64,000 bases of DNA, taken from contig AP031355.1 in assembly GCA_037833965.1 (NCBI GenBank), positions 16,207,501 to 16,271,500 on the forward strand. The letters are read 5' to 3'. The notes beneath the pieces were generated by a model that saw only the letters and a list, made by a program, of their open reading frames with translations, was not told the DNA's origin and ran no database searches. This DNA comes from Marchantia polymorpha subsp. ruderalis. Lineage: Eukaryota > Streptophyta > Marchantiopsida > Marchantiales > Marchantiaceae. Below are positions 18,951 to 32,196 of the stretch, in pieces (position 1 is the stretch's first letter; each line of letters opens with the position of its first letter). A program made the translations under genes and the position numbers.

Positions 18951-19840
18951 ACTATTATCCGTTTTCTTTCATCGCATCGCACACATGAAGTAGCTGCAGC
19001 ACTTCTTGGTTCAGCAGAGAAGATCTGGAACTCCTCCTTCACTCTATCTACTCCTGCAAATATGTCCGGGTTCTTCAGCACCCAGATTAAAAGATTTCCT
19101 TATACAGAATAAACATAATACATTATCGATTTTCAGACATATATGACAATACCTTGCTTTAAGGGTACAAGAATGAATCGTCAGGGTATGCTTTGTTTGC
19201 TTTCATCGGATTGCGTGGATTCAAACCAATCTACTTCTCTGCAAGCACCGTTCTTGGAAGTGAAGCCTTTAGAATATGTGAGATTGTTTCTGCTCGTCGC
19301 ATACATTGAAAATACATTGACTCTTGATTTCAAATGACAGGGAGAACGTTCATTGAGGAAGGCTGCGCAACTACCTGTTGCATATACGCTTGAATCTATC
19401 TTGTCTCAGAGCAATCTTCGAGGATTCTTCGAAGTTTGAGTTTCGGAATGTTATGAGCCCAAGAGTGCTTGTGTGTACTGGGTGTGAAGTGCTAGAAGTG
19501 GAGTATGTATAACGTCCTTCATGGCTTCTGCCCGCATCAGAATTCGCTTTGACTGGTTAACTCAGTTTTGGTTTCTGAAAGCCTTTGAGAAGCTAGACCC
19601 TACTTTGCCTTTGCAATACGTCAAATTTGTCTTAGGGACCTTCTGAATAAGTGAAAGAGGTTCTGCAGTCATCCATGATTCAAGTCATAGCTTTAGCATG
19701 AATTCAAGCCCTCTTCTATTTGAACTTGCTTGGCGGTGATTCTCTATATCAGGATTCGGAGATCCATATCGAGATAAAGTGCATTCCGTTGTTGATTCCA
19801 GGCAGGATCTCCAGCACCTGAATGGAGCTGTGGAAATGTT
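18951..19840. other. Unassigned region
   Basis: No reading frame with a recognisable motif, no repeat boundary and no structured RNA besides the tRNA before it. Confidence 0.4.
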
Positions 19841-19849
19841 TACAAGGAA

Positions 19850-20060
19850 TCCAGGATCAGACCGTCTGCTGCAGGGAGTAAACGACGTGAAGAAGGCGAT
19901 TCAAGATTCTCTGTAGTTAATTCTGGTAACAGCCTCACTCATCGGAGGTGTCACATTGATGGTCATGCTGCAGCCACCAAAGCGACAGATGGCACGTTCT
20001 TTTGCTGAGTATTTGACAGTTTGTCCTTCTAATACGCAACGTACAACATTCTAAAATGTG
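19850..20060 (+). pseudogene. Degraded PGG-domain remnant
   Basis: Frame-3-type reading around 19863-20030 gives ..DRLLQGVNDVKKAIQDSL, a stop (TAG at 19914), then LILVTASLIGGVTLMVMLQPP. This matches the start of the PGG domain in the paralogues (DVREYVDKL....AAVIASVTFAGWLQPP), including the diagnostic membrane helix followed by LQPP. A stop and loss of the rest of the domain mark it as a relic. Confidence 0.6.
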
Positions 20061-20162
20061 TCTTTGCATCTCTGCAACCTTAACAAGATTTTGCCAAGTA
20101 TTGTTTTCAAAATGAATGTATCGTAAACACTACGAATGAATCAGATTGTGCACCCCACATAT

Positions 20163-20360
20163 TCATTTGCTGTTTGTATGAGGAGCCTTTGTGGCCAAAG
20201 CTCTAGAAAACCTGAACGAGGATGTGGCTAGTATAGTAATCTTCACTGCAAGCACAAGATTAGCTTCCCAAAGTATTTCATAATCTACAATCTGCATTCC
20301 CGTTGGAGAACCTGCGTAACCCATTGCAAGGTAATGCAACGGGGTACTCAGTCTAATCAT
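20163..20360 (-). pseudogene. Ankyrin-repeat gene remnant
   Basis: A 65-codon frame on the minus strand contains TPLHYLAMG followed by ILWEANLVLAVKI. This aligns with the TPLHLAGMA...LLMWSYLILALKVRGF region of the two larger ankyrin-PGG proteins. It lies on the strand opposite to the PGG remnant nearby, so the two are either separate relics or one inverted fragment. Confidence 0.5.
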
Positions 20361-22045
20361 CCATCGTTTATACTCTGTCGGGCCTTACATTTTCCATACT
20401 GATGTGTGTCTGGGGAATATGCCTGTCACGACCTATGTTGCAATATCTCATTTAGTTAGATGTTTAGGTCTAGGAGTAGCTATAGTTGTCTATGTATAAA
20501 TGCGGTATTATACCCATGTCATTATACCACTGTATTATACAGCACTCCCAAACCATACCTTGTATAATTATATAATAAAAGTCTACAGTGGAGTCCCCAC
20601 AAATGTTGCTGGCTTGCTAAAGTGTAAGATTTCAGATTTGTGATAGACTCTACTCGAAATGGGGAAACCAAAAGATGCTATTTGGGAGGAGTTAGAAGCT
20701 TGATAGTTCCATAAGGATTCTGGTGGTGGTAGCAATGATGAATTTGACATTTTGGAGGGTTTAAATGGCATGAGGATGATAGCTTCGAGGCCGAGGAGGT
20801 GATGGAAGAGGGTAACATTTACGAGTGATAACATAAGGGTTTAGGGTAACATATGAGGTGTACCTCTGAGTGTTGTATAACACATTTTGTACATACGGTA
20901 TTATACTACGCATTGGGCGAAGAATCCAATTATACAGACCCATAGGAGTAGCGTCTTCAACTTGTTTGTCTAATATTCAAATCAGTATTGATTGCGCACA
21001 TCACGGGTTGCTTTTGGAACTACGGTTGATGTTCATAGATGTATCTGGACAAATGGGTCGAAAGTTTAAAGTAGTGCTCTTGAACGTTCATAGTTAACTT
21101 AGCCTAGGATGGATCTTATTCTGCGCAGTAATGTGTAAGCTTTGAAACACTTTTGGTTCGCACAGTCAGCTTACTTTAGAATATGAAGGTTGTGAATGTT
21201 TTTATATAAAATAAAGCAAGCTATTATCTACACAATGAACAAATGAGAAAATGATATCACAAAGTCTTAAAAAGAGTACAGTACACAATTATGTGTACAA
21301 AGAGTCCAATTAATGAAATTTTTGGCTTTATTATTCAAAAACTATATATGATTATTGCAACAAATCACAATTTTAATGCTGATAATTTCAAATTTTCAAA
21401 GTAATTGAAGTTTACAATGGCATATTTTAGAAATGCAAGAAACTTTATGCGAAATTTTGTAAAAATCAATGCAGATTTACTATTATAATAATTGATGCAA
21501 GGTCAAATTGAAGAACTCTAAGATTATGAATACTTGTTTAGCTTCTCACTTCAAAGTTTCATAAATTTTTAATCCTTCACATGTCTTTCAAAGTATAATG
21601 ATAAAGCAAATATCAAGTGCTACATCTGATTTAGCTAGATATTCACGAATTCAACGTATTCATTGGCAACGCATCTCTGAGTCATTGTTTACTCGACTTT
21701 TCCTACACATGCTATTTTTCGCATGTTGTTTGGTTTGCCTCTCTGCCTTTCCAGAACACAAAAGAATGATTCCAAGTCTCAAAGTCATGTACTGATCAGC
21801 TTCTTACTCTTTGACCTTTGTGAGACTTAAAGTCATACAAGACCTCCATTCCCTTAAGTAAAACAGCAGCAAGCAAACAAATTAACATCAATGCAGTTTG
21901 CAAAGAAGATCGGAAAGCAGAGTTCATTATGTGGGTATGACATTTGCTGCCTCCGAGTCTGTCACATTCCTAATTCAAAAGGCCCGTAAGTGAATTAAGT
22001 TCAAATCATGGAGCAAGGTTCTTGACTGTAGCGACGCTGAATCAT

Positions 22046-22095
22046 GTGCAATCATATGGCTCTCAAACTTCCGCTTGAGAGCCAAATGATTGCAC
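22046..22095. repeat. Hairpin with ~21-bp stem
   Basis: The arm beginning GTGCAATCATATGGCTC is followed after 8 bases by its complement with one mismatch. It lies alone in non-coding DNA. Confidence 0.85.
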
Positions 22096-25000
22096 TTGAT
22101 CTTGAGATCTTGCACATCGTCTTGAGATCGAGATTCGACCAACTAGGGTTATAATTTACTGCAGCTTGGGTGCCTATCGACCTGCAGGTGACTGTCCTTC
22201 TCCAAAACCGCTATGAGAGTTTTACCTCGACCAGTAAAACTATTTTTATTTGTCACATGACCATCGAGAATTCATGAGGATAGTGACAGTTACGTTCCTC
22301 TCAGCTTACGGTCTTCATCGAATGGCTGAGAAGCAAAAGTTCTCTTCAATTAACCACAAGATGAGAAGACTCAGACAGAAAATCCCTCGGATTTTAAGAG
22401 TGGCAACCTGCGCTCGTTACAGGGACCTCCTCTCAGCTACTAGATCCGACAGAAAGTTTTATTTTGCTGCATGCTGTTGCACAATCCTGGCTGACCGAGA
22501 CGATCATCGAAAGGATGTAGAGTTCACCCAGCCGCTGTATCAAACGTCGAACGATTTGTTCTTGTTCAGTGCTGTCAGACGTGGGCAGAAACGTCAACGT
22601 ATGAAGCACTTTCACAAGATCTATAGACCAATTGTATCATGGTCATGCAAGAAGACTGTTCCTCTACTTACGCCCGACGGCTTCTGGGAAAGTGACATCC
22701 CTTTGGCTCGAATCATATGAGCATCGCTGATGACTGGTCTCAATTTAAAGGAGGGTCTCGTGTAGTCGAAGTCTACGATCGCAGGCACTATGACAGTCGT
22801 GCCAGCTGCAATGACCGCTGCAGTAAGTGGTCAGTGAACTTCACTCTGTTTGCAGCTGATCGGTATTCACGACCAATAGCCAGTTCAAGGATTTATGCTA
22901 TCCTGGTTGTATAAATTCATATTGGTCCGGCCTGTCGGCCCGGGTATGATTTTCACTCCAAAGGCCAGCAGTGAACTTGTAGGTATGTACAGTACAGTAC
23001 TTCATCATCCCTTAAGACCGTGAAATCTTCTCCACTCACGTAGCATGACTCGCGTGCACTGGTCAGGCGTGTGATCAGTCAACGGATCGCAGGTAAGATG
23101 CTTTGCCACCTGGAACTGGGCAAGCTGCATGTGGATGTGGCATAACTGAGATCCTGGAATCGGAATGAAATCGTTCGTTTGTTCAGAAAGCGGACTGGAA
23201 TCATGGCTCTTGTTCCCGTTTCGGAAACTTACGACAAGGTTCTGCCGGAAATTGGAATTTATCGTGCAGTATAATATTGGCATATCGCTTTGTTCTCTTC
23301 CCGGCAAGAGAGAAGACATCACGGCAAGTCTCATATCTACAGCGTCTACGCTGACGTCTGAAACCGGTGATGTCATTGATGTATATATATCCTGACTAGA
23401 CTAACTTAACGCGATAAAATATACATGGTTGTATAGTTGTTGTTCGTAGACCCCTTGTAGTTTACGTGTGACATTCTTATCGGAACCTAGAGATCACTTT
23501 TCTAAGTGTGATGCTGGAGGTGATCATTTTGCTTTTCTAATACCGTTCTTGGAGTAGCAAGACCCATGCATCCGGATTGAGACCAATAAATGGCACGGTG
23601 TACATAGTGAAACAATTGACGAATTTCGCAACAAAAAGTCACTAGTGACAGTTCAATTCGGGTGGCAAGAACCGAGAACCAAAAACACGATTGCAACTGC
23701 GAATACTTCATCACCGGCTTTCGATCCAGTATTGAAGTTGTTGATCCGATAGGTACTTCCTAAAATTATAGGATATCAGCTCTCTTAGTTGTAAATATGC
23801 CTCAGTAAGGAGAGTGACGTCGCTGGTTATTACGATCTGGATGGGAGACCTTTCGGAACCATCACCATCATGATTGTGCATTACATCGTTCAATCTGGAC
23901 ATCACAGCTCTTACAGTTATTTCATCCACTTTACAGCCATGCACGCAAGAAAGCAAGCGGGTGAAGAACCCTATCACACATGAACAGTTGCCCTAGTTGT
24001 CGTACACCGTTGTTTGCCAAGCTGTCTTTATTATGAGACTTGCACTCCAAAGTTGATAGCTGCCATACACCCCATTCACCGAAATCCTAGACTCGCTCGG
24101 TCGAGCGTAAGAAACGTTATTGTTCTGCGTTTAAGACATAGATGAGTTCAGGAACTATTTAAGACGGCTAACGTGAAAGTGACATTAGAAACGCCCAACA
24201 AACAGCAAACCTTATACCGAGCTCTCATCGATTATGTTCTGACGGCTTTTTGTAGTGATATTGGCAGTGCATCAATGTTAGACTTCGGAGGTGAAAATAG
24301 GGTGAGCTTCATAGATGGACTAGCAATCAACATTGGTCTAGAGATTGATCTTGCTGCAACATGGTGAATGCTGCAATGGTAGCACGTACTCGCACTAGTA
24401 TGCTAGAAGTCAGAGCCCTTCAGTACAAAGATACCTCAGGAAATCGAGAAGCTTGTCCGATGCACTCTTGTTTTCACATCCACTCAGATTCTCGGGAGAG
24501 GGAGCTTGTTAAAAGGGGTCTCAAAACTGAGTCCAATGCAATCGTGAACTCGAGCAAAAACGGAGCTAGCTGATGTTGGCGGCAGAGGGATGAAAAGGGT
24601 GCTCGCTGACGGTTGGGCAAGAAACTTACGTAGAAAAGGATTTTCAAATGTGAGAGAACGAGAGGGAAAGGTTTGAGTATAGGAAACGCAGCGAGAGGAG
24701 GAGGTTGGCCAGAGTCGAAGGGAGTCAGTCAGCCGACGAGACATTTTTGATGGTAGTGATGCAAGAATGTTTCGCTCTCAGGTGGATATAGTCGTCCTCC
24801 CACCTCGGTGGGAGACGACGAGGATATCTGTTTATACAATCTCTTACGAACAAACACGAATCAAGTAGTAAAACCTCGTGTGGTTGACAGTAAGAAATTG
24901 TATATACAGTTGGATGTTAGATGGATATATATATAAGCAGCCAAAAGCTCATATACGGAGTTAGGATTTACAGGATTTCTTTCATTGTAAGAATTTCATC

Positions 25001-25977
25001 ACCAAAATTCATAGATTGTATACTGAGAGTTATTGTTCATATACTGTTCCAGAGTTAGGTCTTACATGACATGTATATTCTCCGGATCTATTGAAATGAT
25101 GACATGGAATAAGTGATGATATTTTACACAAGTATTTCCATATCATCTTGTGATACAATATTGGGTTTAATTTGTATACCATCGATTGGAATAAAAAATT
25201 ATATCAACATTGTTTTATGACATAGTGATGTATGAAGCAAATTGAAAGAACAATAAAAGTTTACTCTACAAGAAATCGCTTGAAAGAGCTTCGAATAAAT
25301 CACTATCAGCTGCTGGCTCTATGCTAAATATGAGGTTTTGTTTCTTTGTATAACTCTGTTCAAGTCTTCCATGTTAGGATTCAGGATCTTTCATATGATA
25401 TTTTAAACATATCTAGTTTACAACGATGTCTAATATAAAGAGAAACTAGGAATTTAGTAAGCTACAACTTTCGTCTTTTGATAATCTTTCCGCTTTACAC
25501 TTGAAAAACGAACACCCATAATAGATCTTGAAATTGTAGCTAATGAAATATTTTTTAAGTTTGAAAATTGGTTTATGCACAACTCAACGTCACTATTCAA
25601 AGCCTTATCAAGGGTGATCAGTAAGCATTTAAAAATTATTTTCAGTCACATGATCTCTCTAGTGTTACTGTAGAGTTCTTCCCTATAATTGCATTATCTA
25701 CAAGACTTAAAATTTTATTGAGAAGTAATGAAGTGCTAGGTGCTAGATATTATCTGTTTCTCTCTATAGAGAAATTTATAAAGAGCATTGAATCAATTGC
25801 AAGTTGTTACTTCTGTCATTTTTGAGAAGACAAAATTTTTTTAATAGCATTTTCACACCTATATATTTTGGACTGAACACAACGAGATGTTTTATTACAC
25901 TGAAATTTGACATTATAGCTCTTCTAGGTACTAATTTAGATTAGTTTTTGTTACAAGTGGATGTTAAAAGCGCTTTC

Positions 25978-26020
25978 CACATCTACTTGCACACTAGAAT
26001 CGAGTGTGCAAGTAGATGTG
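25978..26020. repeat. Perfect 18-bp hairpin
   Basis: CACATCTACTTGCACACT, loop AGAATCG, then the exact reverse complement (26003-26020). Confidence 0.95.
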
Positions 26021-28410
26021 ATAATATCAATACTTTATTTGATAGAATTTTAGAAATAACGATAATTCATGTTATTAGATGGGTTGCCAATGTGCTGACA
26101 TCAACCAAGTTTTGCAAATGTAGTGACATGCAAAGATAATTTTTTGACATTAATCTGTGTTTTTACTAGAATCATATTGGGCTATGAATGGAAATTCTAA
26201 CATGTTCTGTTATCAACTTTTTCCAAAAAACATTGATGATGTTACTATTTTACATGCGAATGTTACATATTTTTTATAGGTGTTGTATGAAATCCATTTC
26301 ATTATTATAATATTACAACCTAGACTCTAGTTTATCGATTTAGATTATCCTTGTAATTAATCCTTAAAACATTGTCAACATTTGGCCCTTGAATTGTCAA
26401 TATATTTCGTATCTAAACCCTACTACATATTGTTAATTCTTTTATCGTCCATTTGGCATCCCTTCTGCTCTCATTATCAACGAATATAAGGAAGACACTT
26501 TGTATTTGAAAGACTGTACGCTCTCAACTTCACGCGTGTCAACTCTAACTTGAAGTTTGCCGATGAATACCAAGGTCTCGTGTAAAGACACATTCGTCTT
26601 TACAGGCAGGTATAAAATGACAGGCGATAACTGTTGCTTATGCTCGAACATAAACGGCACATACCTAACTACCGACGCCGCCAAATAAGGGCCATGTCAC
26701 AGGAATGTCGAAGATCTAAGCTCGCCTGAGTCGCAAAGCTTTCCTGGAAGCCAGGTTTTTACATTAATCTAGCCATTGATTCACCTTCGAATTTGTTTCA
26801 TGACTTATTATGCGCAGCAATCTCGCAACATTGACACCGAGGTTTTTTTATTTATCTTACGCAAGATAACCAAGGAACACAGCTGGTTTCCCGACAGAGC
26901 ATTACTCTGAGATTCTCGTGTAAGCTCACACCTGCTGCGTACAAACATGTACAGAGGTGGCACCAAGGAGGCGACTTGTGTGACAAACTTGATGAAGATT
27001 ATTTGAGCTCACATCTACTTCACCCATTTTCGGTGCTAGATATTCGAATCCCTTGAGTCAGTACTGAGGCTGAAGACTCAGTTCGGAGTCTCAATTCTGA
27101 ATATGGTGGATGTTGACTTTGGATTAATTTTTCATATGTAGCTTGCGTAGGTTCACAGTCGTCTAGTTACTACACCTTTAGCTTCCTGTCATGGCTCGTT
27201 CTGCTCAATATCAACTTGCCCTTTAGAGAACATCGATCAGTTTACTTATCGACTCGCCTTTCAATATATTATGGTAGATGGTAAATATATCAAGCCCGTG
27301 GGACCCAAAGAGTCAAAAGGCTGAAAAACACAGGGTTTTAATCAGCATGGTCTTGAACTCTGCGTCGCAGAAGAGTATGAAACCATCAAGCAAACAGAAA
27401 CAAGCATAAACCTCATGTGTTGACTTCGGTGCTCCAAAAACACGTCCCTCGAAGATACTCACAACACGAACAAATTGGTTATTATGACTTACAACGTGCA
27501 TACCACATGGCTAACTGGACAGCTAGAAAACGATTTGCAGAAGCATGGGCTCACTGTTTTAAGCTGTGGACTACACGGCCACTTCAGTCACTCCAGAACT
27601 TTTAGATTGGCGTGAAAGATGAAGAATCTCAGTATGCTCACAGTATATTCATTACACAATGAACCATTTTTTCTCGTATCCCGATATGTACAGAGCATTC
27701 AAGTAGATCGCTGAAAACCGAGCAAGTATATAGATTGTCTATGTAAACAAACTTCGATCGCTTCATCAAGATAATCTGAATCTAGTTCCCCAAGTAGGAG
27801 AACATAGCAAATGTGGCGGCCCTTTATTCTCTAAGAGGTAGAAATCCGCTCAGTAGTTATTCTGGACCTTCCTGATTTCACCGGCGGATTCGCAACCAGA
27901 TAAATTCGACATTCTCCCTGAGTATTAAGATGCTCGCGAACTATGCCTCTGAATTCCGCCTTACGTCTGCCAAAACAGTCACTGCGGCTAACGATAAATG
28001 TGGCAATGAAAAGTTCAAGTATCTTGTTGTTCTGATTCGTTGCTCATATATGCTGATTCTTTTGACTATACAATCCAGTCAAAGGATGTATAATATATCA
28101 TATAAAGGTCAGTGATTGGTACTATTCTCGAGGTGTCGGACTCCTACTCAAGCTCTACCGACAATCTAATGACAATCTACGTATGTCATTCTAGCCTACT
28201 AGCCTACGAATGTCCCATGTCATGTATTAGTGACCGAGGGATGGTTCTCGTCTCGTGGTTTTCGACTCATTCTACTCTACCCCTACACACAGTTATATGT
28301 AGGCCATTGCTCCGCTCTTCAGATTATATGGGCAAGTGATTGTGCATAGTCTTAGAAAACAGCTGTTCGCAGTTTGAGTTCTCAGAAGTGTTTCTGTAAC
28401 GACGCCATCC

Positions 28411-31400
28411 ATGTCAAAGATGAAGCCCGACAAACCCAATTTGGACTATTTGGATCTTCAACAACATCCTGATGAACAGGTTGTCATTCAAATGAGCCTT
28501 AAGGAGCTCGATCTTGCAATGGATTTTATCCCAAATGGAGTTGATACAACTCCAAGCTTCGACACAGCAAAGGTCACTTTATCGCCACCGTCTGGAAATG
28601 ATCATGTTGAAAGTGCTCAGTCAGAGAGGCTGATTCGTCATGCTGCTGGAGCCGGACATTATAGGGATGTAAAGAAATTCGTGAAAACATTGCATCTAGC
28701 TCCTGAAGAACAACTGTTTCTGATGATCGAAGAAGGTGATTTGGAAGGCGTGAAGGGAATCTTGCGAGCTGGTAGCGGCGTTCCACTGAGCTTCAATGAG
28801 GATGGATTGAACTGCTGGCATTTGGCTGCGCAGAGTGGGCGCCATCTTATCCTGGGTCTGCTCATAGAGCAGACTCCTCCCGAAAATCTGGCCCCTATTC
28901 TGGAAAGGAAATCTACCCAATTTCCATTCCGCACAGCTTTGCACTATGCAGCTGCCAATGTCAACTCAAAGGTTATAAATCTTCTCGTCCTCCATCAAAC
29001 CATCGAAATGCTGAACGCTGTAGATGGCGACGGAAACACTGGGCTCATGATTGCATGTGATCGAAGCTCTGGGGGCGAACAAGCTGTTGAGATACTTCTG
29101 CAGAAAGGTGCTGCGGTCAGTACGCAGAATGGCCAAGGCTATAACTGTCTGATGATTGCTGCATCGAGAGGTAACGTTGAACTAGTACAGAGATTGTTGA
29201 ACCCTGATGTGGGCACCAGGTACCTCTCGGAGAAACGCCTCATAGGCATGACTGAGCCACAACGGCATCAGATGTTCGTAAATGCCAGTGCCGACGGAAC
29301 GAATGAGACCGCACTCTATCAAGCGGCTGCGGGAGACCACTGGAAGGTGTTAAAACTCCTGATGAGTGACCGCAACATCATCGTGGACGCGCGCGACTGG
29401 TTCGACCGCACGCCTCTAATGATCGCGGCCGTGAAGGGTAACCTGAAGGCGGTCCAAATTCTCCTGATGTGCCATGCTGATGTGAACCTTCATGACAAGT
29501 CCAAGAGAAGCTCCCTGCACGCGGCCGCATCCCTGGGTCGCTCGAAGGTGCTGTTCGAGCTGCTCATGGTGGACAACCTGCATCTGGATGGCAAGGACAT
29601 AAAGAAGGACACGGCGTTGGACATTGCTTGTCAAAATGGCCATTCAGATGCCGTGAGACAGATCCTAGACAGCATAAAGCTGCGTATCGAGCGAAAACTG
29701 CCAAATAACGAGGAGAGCAGGGGCTCGCAGATGACAGGGGACAAGGACATCGATAAGAAGAAGTTGCGAGGCGCGTGTACGCACGAAGGTGGACGGAACT
29801 GCCTGCACATCGCAGCCTTCCACGGCCGCGCGGAGGTCATTCAGACCCTCGTAGGTTACAGAGGCCTCTTGGACATAGATAGTCGAGATGGTCAGCGTAA
29901 CACAGCGTTGTTACTCGCAGCGGAGGGCGGCCACACTGCAGCCTTCAAGTTGCTGGTGCAATCCGGAGCAGACATGTTTCTTCGCAACGCCGAAGGCTAT
30001 ACTTGCTTGCATGTGGCCGCCAAGTCTGGTCACGACGACTTGCTCAGAGCGTTCTTGATTGATGAGGACGGCGCTGAGTTCCTGGAACGCGCGCTGCTGG
30101 AAGGGGAGGAACCTGACCGCCCTACAACTCCGAGGCTCGGGACGGACTGGATGCCCAAGGACAGTTCGCTGGGCCATACGTGGAATGTGGTGCGTTTGCT
30201 GCTCTTGGAGGAGACCGGCGGTGAATTAGCGTACACTCCTTTGCACTTGGCCGGAATGGCCACAGAAGATAGGGAGGAAGGAAGGAAACGCAAGGAAACG
30301 CCGAGACTCTTGATGTGGAGCTATTTGATTCTTGCGTTGAAGGTGCGAGGATTCTCCAGCCAATCTTTCGATCTGACGCGAAACGACGAGTTTCAGAGCC
30401 TCGTCCGAGATCTACTATCGGCGGTGAATGCGGATGGAGAAAGGTTGCCTCTGAACGCGGATGGCACCGTCATTCATCCGTATCGCTGGATCGATCGGAA
30501 TGCAGACTTGGGGTTTTCGGGTAAGCTGAATTCGTTTTGGAGTAAACGGCTGGATCCTCCCTCGACTTTGTTCACTGTAAATGAATTCTTCGGAGATGTT
30601 GTGCAGGGTCCCGACGGTCAGGTATGGGCTGGTCCAGATGCCAGTAAGCTGGCACCTGCATTTGTCGAGGGTTTTATTCAGTTCCTGAATTACAGCAATG
30701 CTGGAGACAAAGAGAACAGAACACTGATGCATTTCGTTGCGAATCGAAAAACTCAGAGCCGAGAGCCAGACGAAGAGTACAAGTGCTTTGTAGAAAGACT
30801 TCTGCATTATCCGGCGATCGATACGACTGTTGTTGATTCGTCGCTGCAGACGCCTCTGCATCTCGCCCTGAGGAACAGAAATGTGTGCGTTGTCAGACAT
30901 ATTCTCGACATGATTCGAAAGGCACACATTTCTCCTCGAATTCTCACCGCAAAGAACGTTGACCATGATACTCCTTTGTCGATGGCAATCGAAATGTGGA
31001 AGGACGTGGCCTCCGGCCGTACCCCTGCCTCGGACGCGAAGAATTGCGTCTTTCTGGAAATGCTGGAGAATTTAGTGATCAAGAAATTTGTAGAGCAGGA
31101 GGATTCCAGCAACCCAGCGCAATCCGGCTTCACAGAAGCAATGTCCACTTTGCTCCATGGCCTGGCCAAATATCTCCAAAATGGACTTCTTCGTGATAAC
31201 AAATCGCCAGCAGGTGGTGACGCGCACTCCCAGACGACCGGGACGGACGATTTCGGCTTGACTTTGCTGCACTACGTTGCATACAGAGGTTCAAGTCATC
31301 TCCTCGGCCGCTTACTAACGCGCCACGAGTACCAAAATCTGGTGAACAAGAAGTGCACGTCCGGTTACACGCCTCTGCACTTCGCGGTGGTCATGGTGAA

Positions 31401-32196
31401 CTACGAGGTGGTCCGGGTGCTTCTGAAAGGCCCAGCCTCGACAGAGCACAACGACCGCGCCGGCAAGGCCGTGCTCGCGTGGCGGGTTCGAACAACTGAA
31501 GAGGACGGATCCGGAGAGACCCCGCTGGAGAAGGTCGGGAAACTCAAGGCCGAATCCGAGCTCCCCGCAGAGAAGGATCGCCTGTCGCACATCGAGCAGA
31601 TGCTTCTGAACGAGAGCGACGTCCGAGAGTACGTGGACAAGCTGTACAGGGACCGGCAGGTGTGCGTGGACGCCTCGAACGCCATGCTGGTCGGGGCAGC
31701 CGTCATAGCCAGCGTCACCTTCGCGGGCTGGCTCCAGCCGCCTCTGGGCTACGCGGAGTACAGCCAGTACCCGGTTTCCGACTCTGCTCCCTCGGACGGC
31801 GTCCGTTATGAATCCTATGCGGCAGTGCAGCAGTACCCGAGCGTTCAATCCTTCTGGGTTTTCAACAGCCTCTCGTTCTTCTTCGCAGTGGCCGCTGTGG
31901 TGTGCGGGGCGGGGGCGTCACTGCAGATGCAGCTCTCGCAAGAGGCCAGTAACTCTTTTGCCATCAAAGGGGAAGTGAAGCGGATCCGGAAATGGTTGGT
32001 TTTCACGTCCCTGCTGATGGCGGGCGCGATCATTTGCGTTCTGGGAGCGTTCGGAACTGCGGGCTACGTTGTTCTGCCCCCGGAAATGAAGTTTCGAGCA
32101 TGTATGATTGTCACCCTCTGCATCGGTATTCCTATTTGTGTGGCTTCCCTCTTTTGTTTCTTCCAATCTTCGGGTATTGTCAAGGAAGGTGTGTGA
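28411..32196 (+). CDS. Complete ankyrin-repeat protein with C-terminal PGG membrane domain, 1261 residues
   Basis: A single open exon starting at the first ATG of the frame (28411) and ending at TGA. The N-terminal ~65 residues are acidic and lack repeats. Ankyrin repeats follow in blocks at about 70-270, 298-420, 460-560, near 608, near 812 and at 950-1010, with cores such as NCWHLAA, TALHYAA, TPLMIAA, SLHAAAS, CLHIAA and TPLHFAV. The PGG domain starts at about 1070 and has four hydrophobic helices near 1090-1112, 1146-1170, 1194-1222 and 1230-1252. The protein should be membrane-bound with the ankyrin part in the cytosol. From about residue 260 to its end it is a close paralogue of the gene at the window start, with indels in the middle (for example extra residues at about 670-720). 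The stop comes six residues after the last helix, earlier than in the other copies. Function unknown beyond the family. Confidence 0.88.
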   Translation: MSKMKPDKPNLDYLDLQQHPDEQVVIQMSLKELDLAMDFIPNGVDTTPSFDTAKVTLSPPSGNDHVESAQSERLIRHAAGAGHYRDVKKFVKTLHLAPEEQLFLMIEEGDLEGVKGILRAGSGVPLSFNEDGLNCWHLAAQSGRHLILGLLIEQTPPENLAPILERKSTQFPFRTALHYAAANVNSKVINLLVLHQTIEMLNAVDGDGNTGLMIACDRSSGGEQAVEILLQKGAAVSTQNGQGYNCLMIAASRGNVELVQRLLNPDVGTRYLSEKRLIGMTEPQRHQMFVNASADGTNETALYQAAAGDHWKVLKLLMSDRNIIVDARDWFDRTPLMIAAVKGNLKAVQILLMCHADVNLHDKSKRSSLHAAASLGRSKVLFELLMVDNLHLDGKDIKKDTALDIACQNGHSDAVRQILDSIKLRIERKLPNNEESRGSQMTGDKDIDKKKLRGACTHEGGRNCLHIAAFHGRAEVIQTLVGYRGLLDIDSRDGQRNTALLLAAEGGHTAAFKLLVQSGADMFLRNAEGYTCLHVAAKSGHDDLLRAFLIDEDGAEFLERALLEGEEPDRPTTPRLGTDWMPKDSSLGHTWNVVRLLLLEETGGELAYTPLHLAGMATEDREEGRKRKETPRLLMWSYLILALKVRGFSSQSFDLTRNDEFQSLVRDLLSAVNADGERLPLNADGTVIHPYRWIDRNADLGFSGKLNSFWSKRLDPPSTLFTVNEFFGDVVQGPDGQVWAGPDASKLAPAFVEGFIQFLNYSNAGDKENRTLMHFVANRKTQSREPDEEYKCFVERLLHYPAIDTTVVDSSLQTPLHLALRNRNVCVVRHILDMIRKAHISPRILTAKNVDHDTPLSMAIEMWKDVASGRTPASDAKNCVFLEMLENLVIKKFVEQEDSSNPAQSGFTEAMSTLLHGLAKYLQNGLLRDNKSPAGGDAHSQTTGTDDFGLTLLHYVAYRGSSHLLGRLLTRHEYQNLVNKKCTSGYTPLHFAVVMVNYEVVRVLLKGPASTEHNDRAGKAVLAWRVRTTEEDGSGETPLEKVGKLKAESELPAEKDRLSHIEQMLLNESDVREYVDKLYRDRQVCVDASNAMLVGAAVIASVTFAGWLQPPLGYAEYSQYPVSDSAPSDGVRYESYAAVQQYPSVQSFWVFNSLSFFFAVAAVVCGAGASLQMQLSQEASNSFAIKGEVKRIRKWLVFTSLLMAGAIICVLGAFGTAGYVVLPPEMKFRACMIVTLCIGIPICVASLFCFFQSSGIVKEGV

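Larger units (their letters stand above)
20361..28410. other. Long unassigned region with strong hairpins
   Basis: No convincing gene in 8 kb. Frames looked at and left unassigned include 22274-22720 (+), 23005-23376 (-) and 23711-23977 (-); the last two contain amino-acid runs that could be degraded exons, but I recognise no family. Two long hairpins stand out (22046-22095 and 25978-26020). 24960-26420 is very AT-rich. A TATA-like stretch at about 28089-28096 lies ~320 bp before the ankyrin gene start. Confidence 0.4.

Noticed and set aside
23005-23977. Two minus-strand frames (23005-23376, 23711-23977) that could be exons
   Set aside because: No family recognised and no consistent splice linkage could be built by eye.
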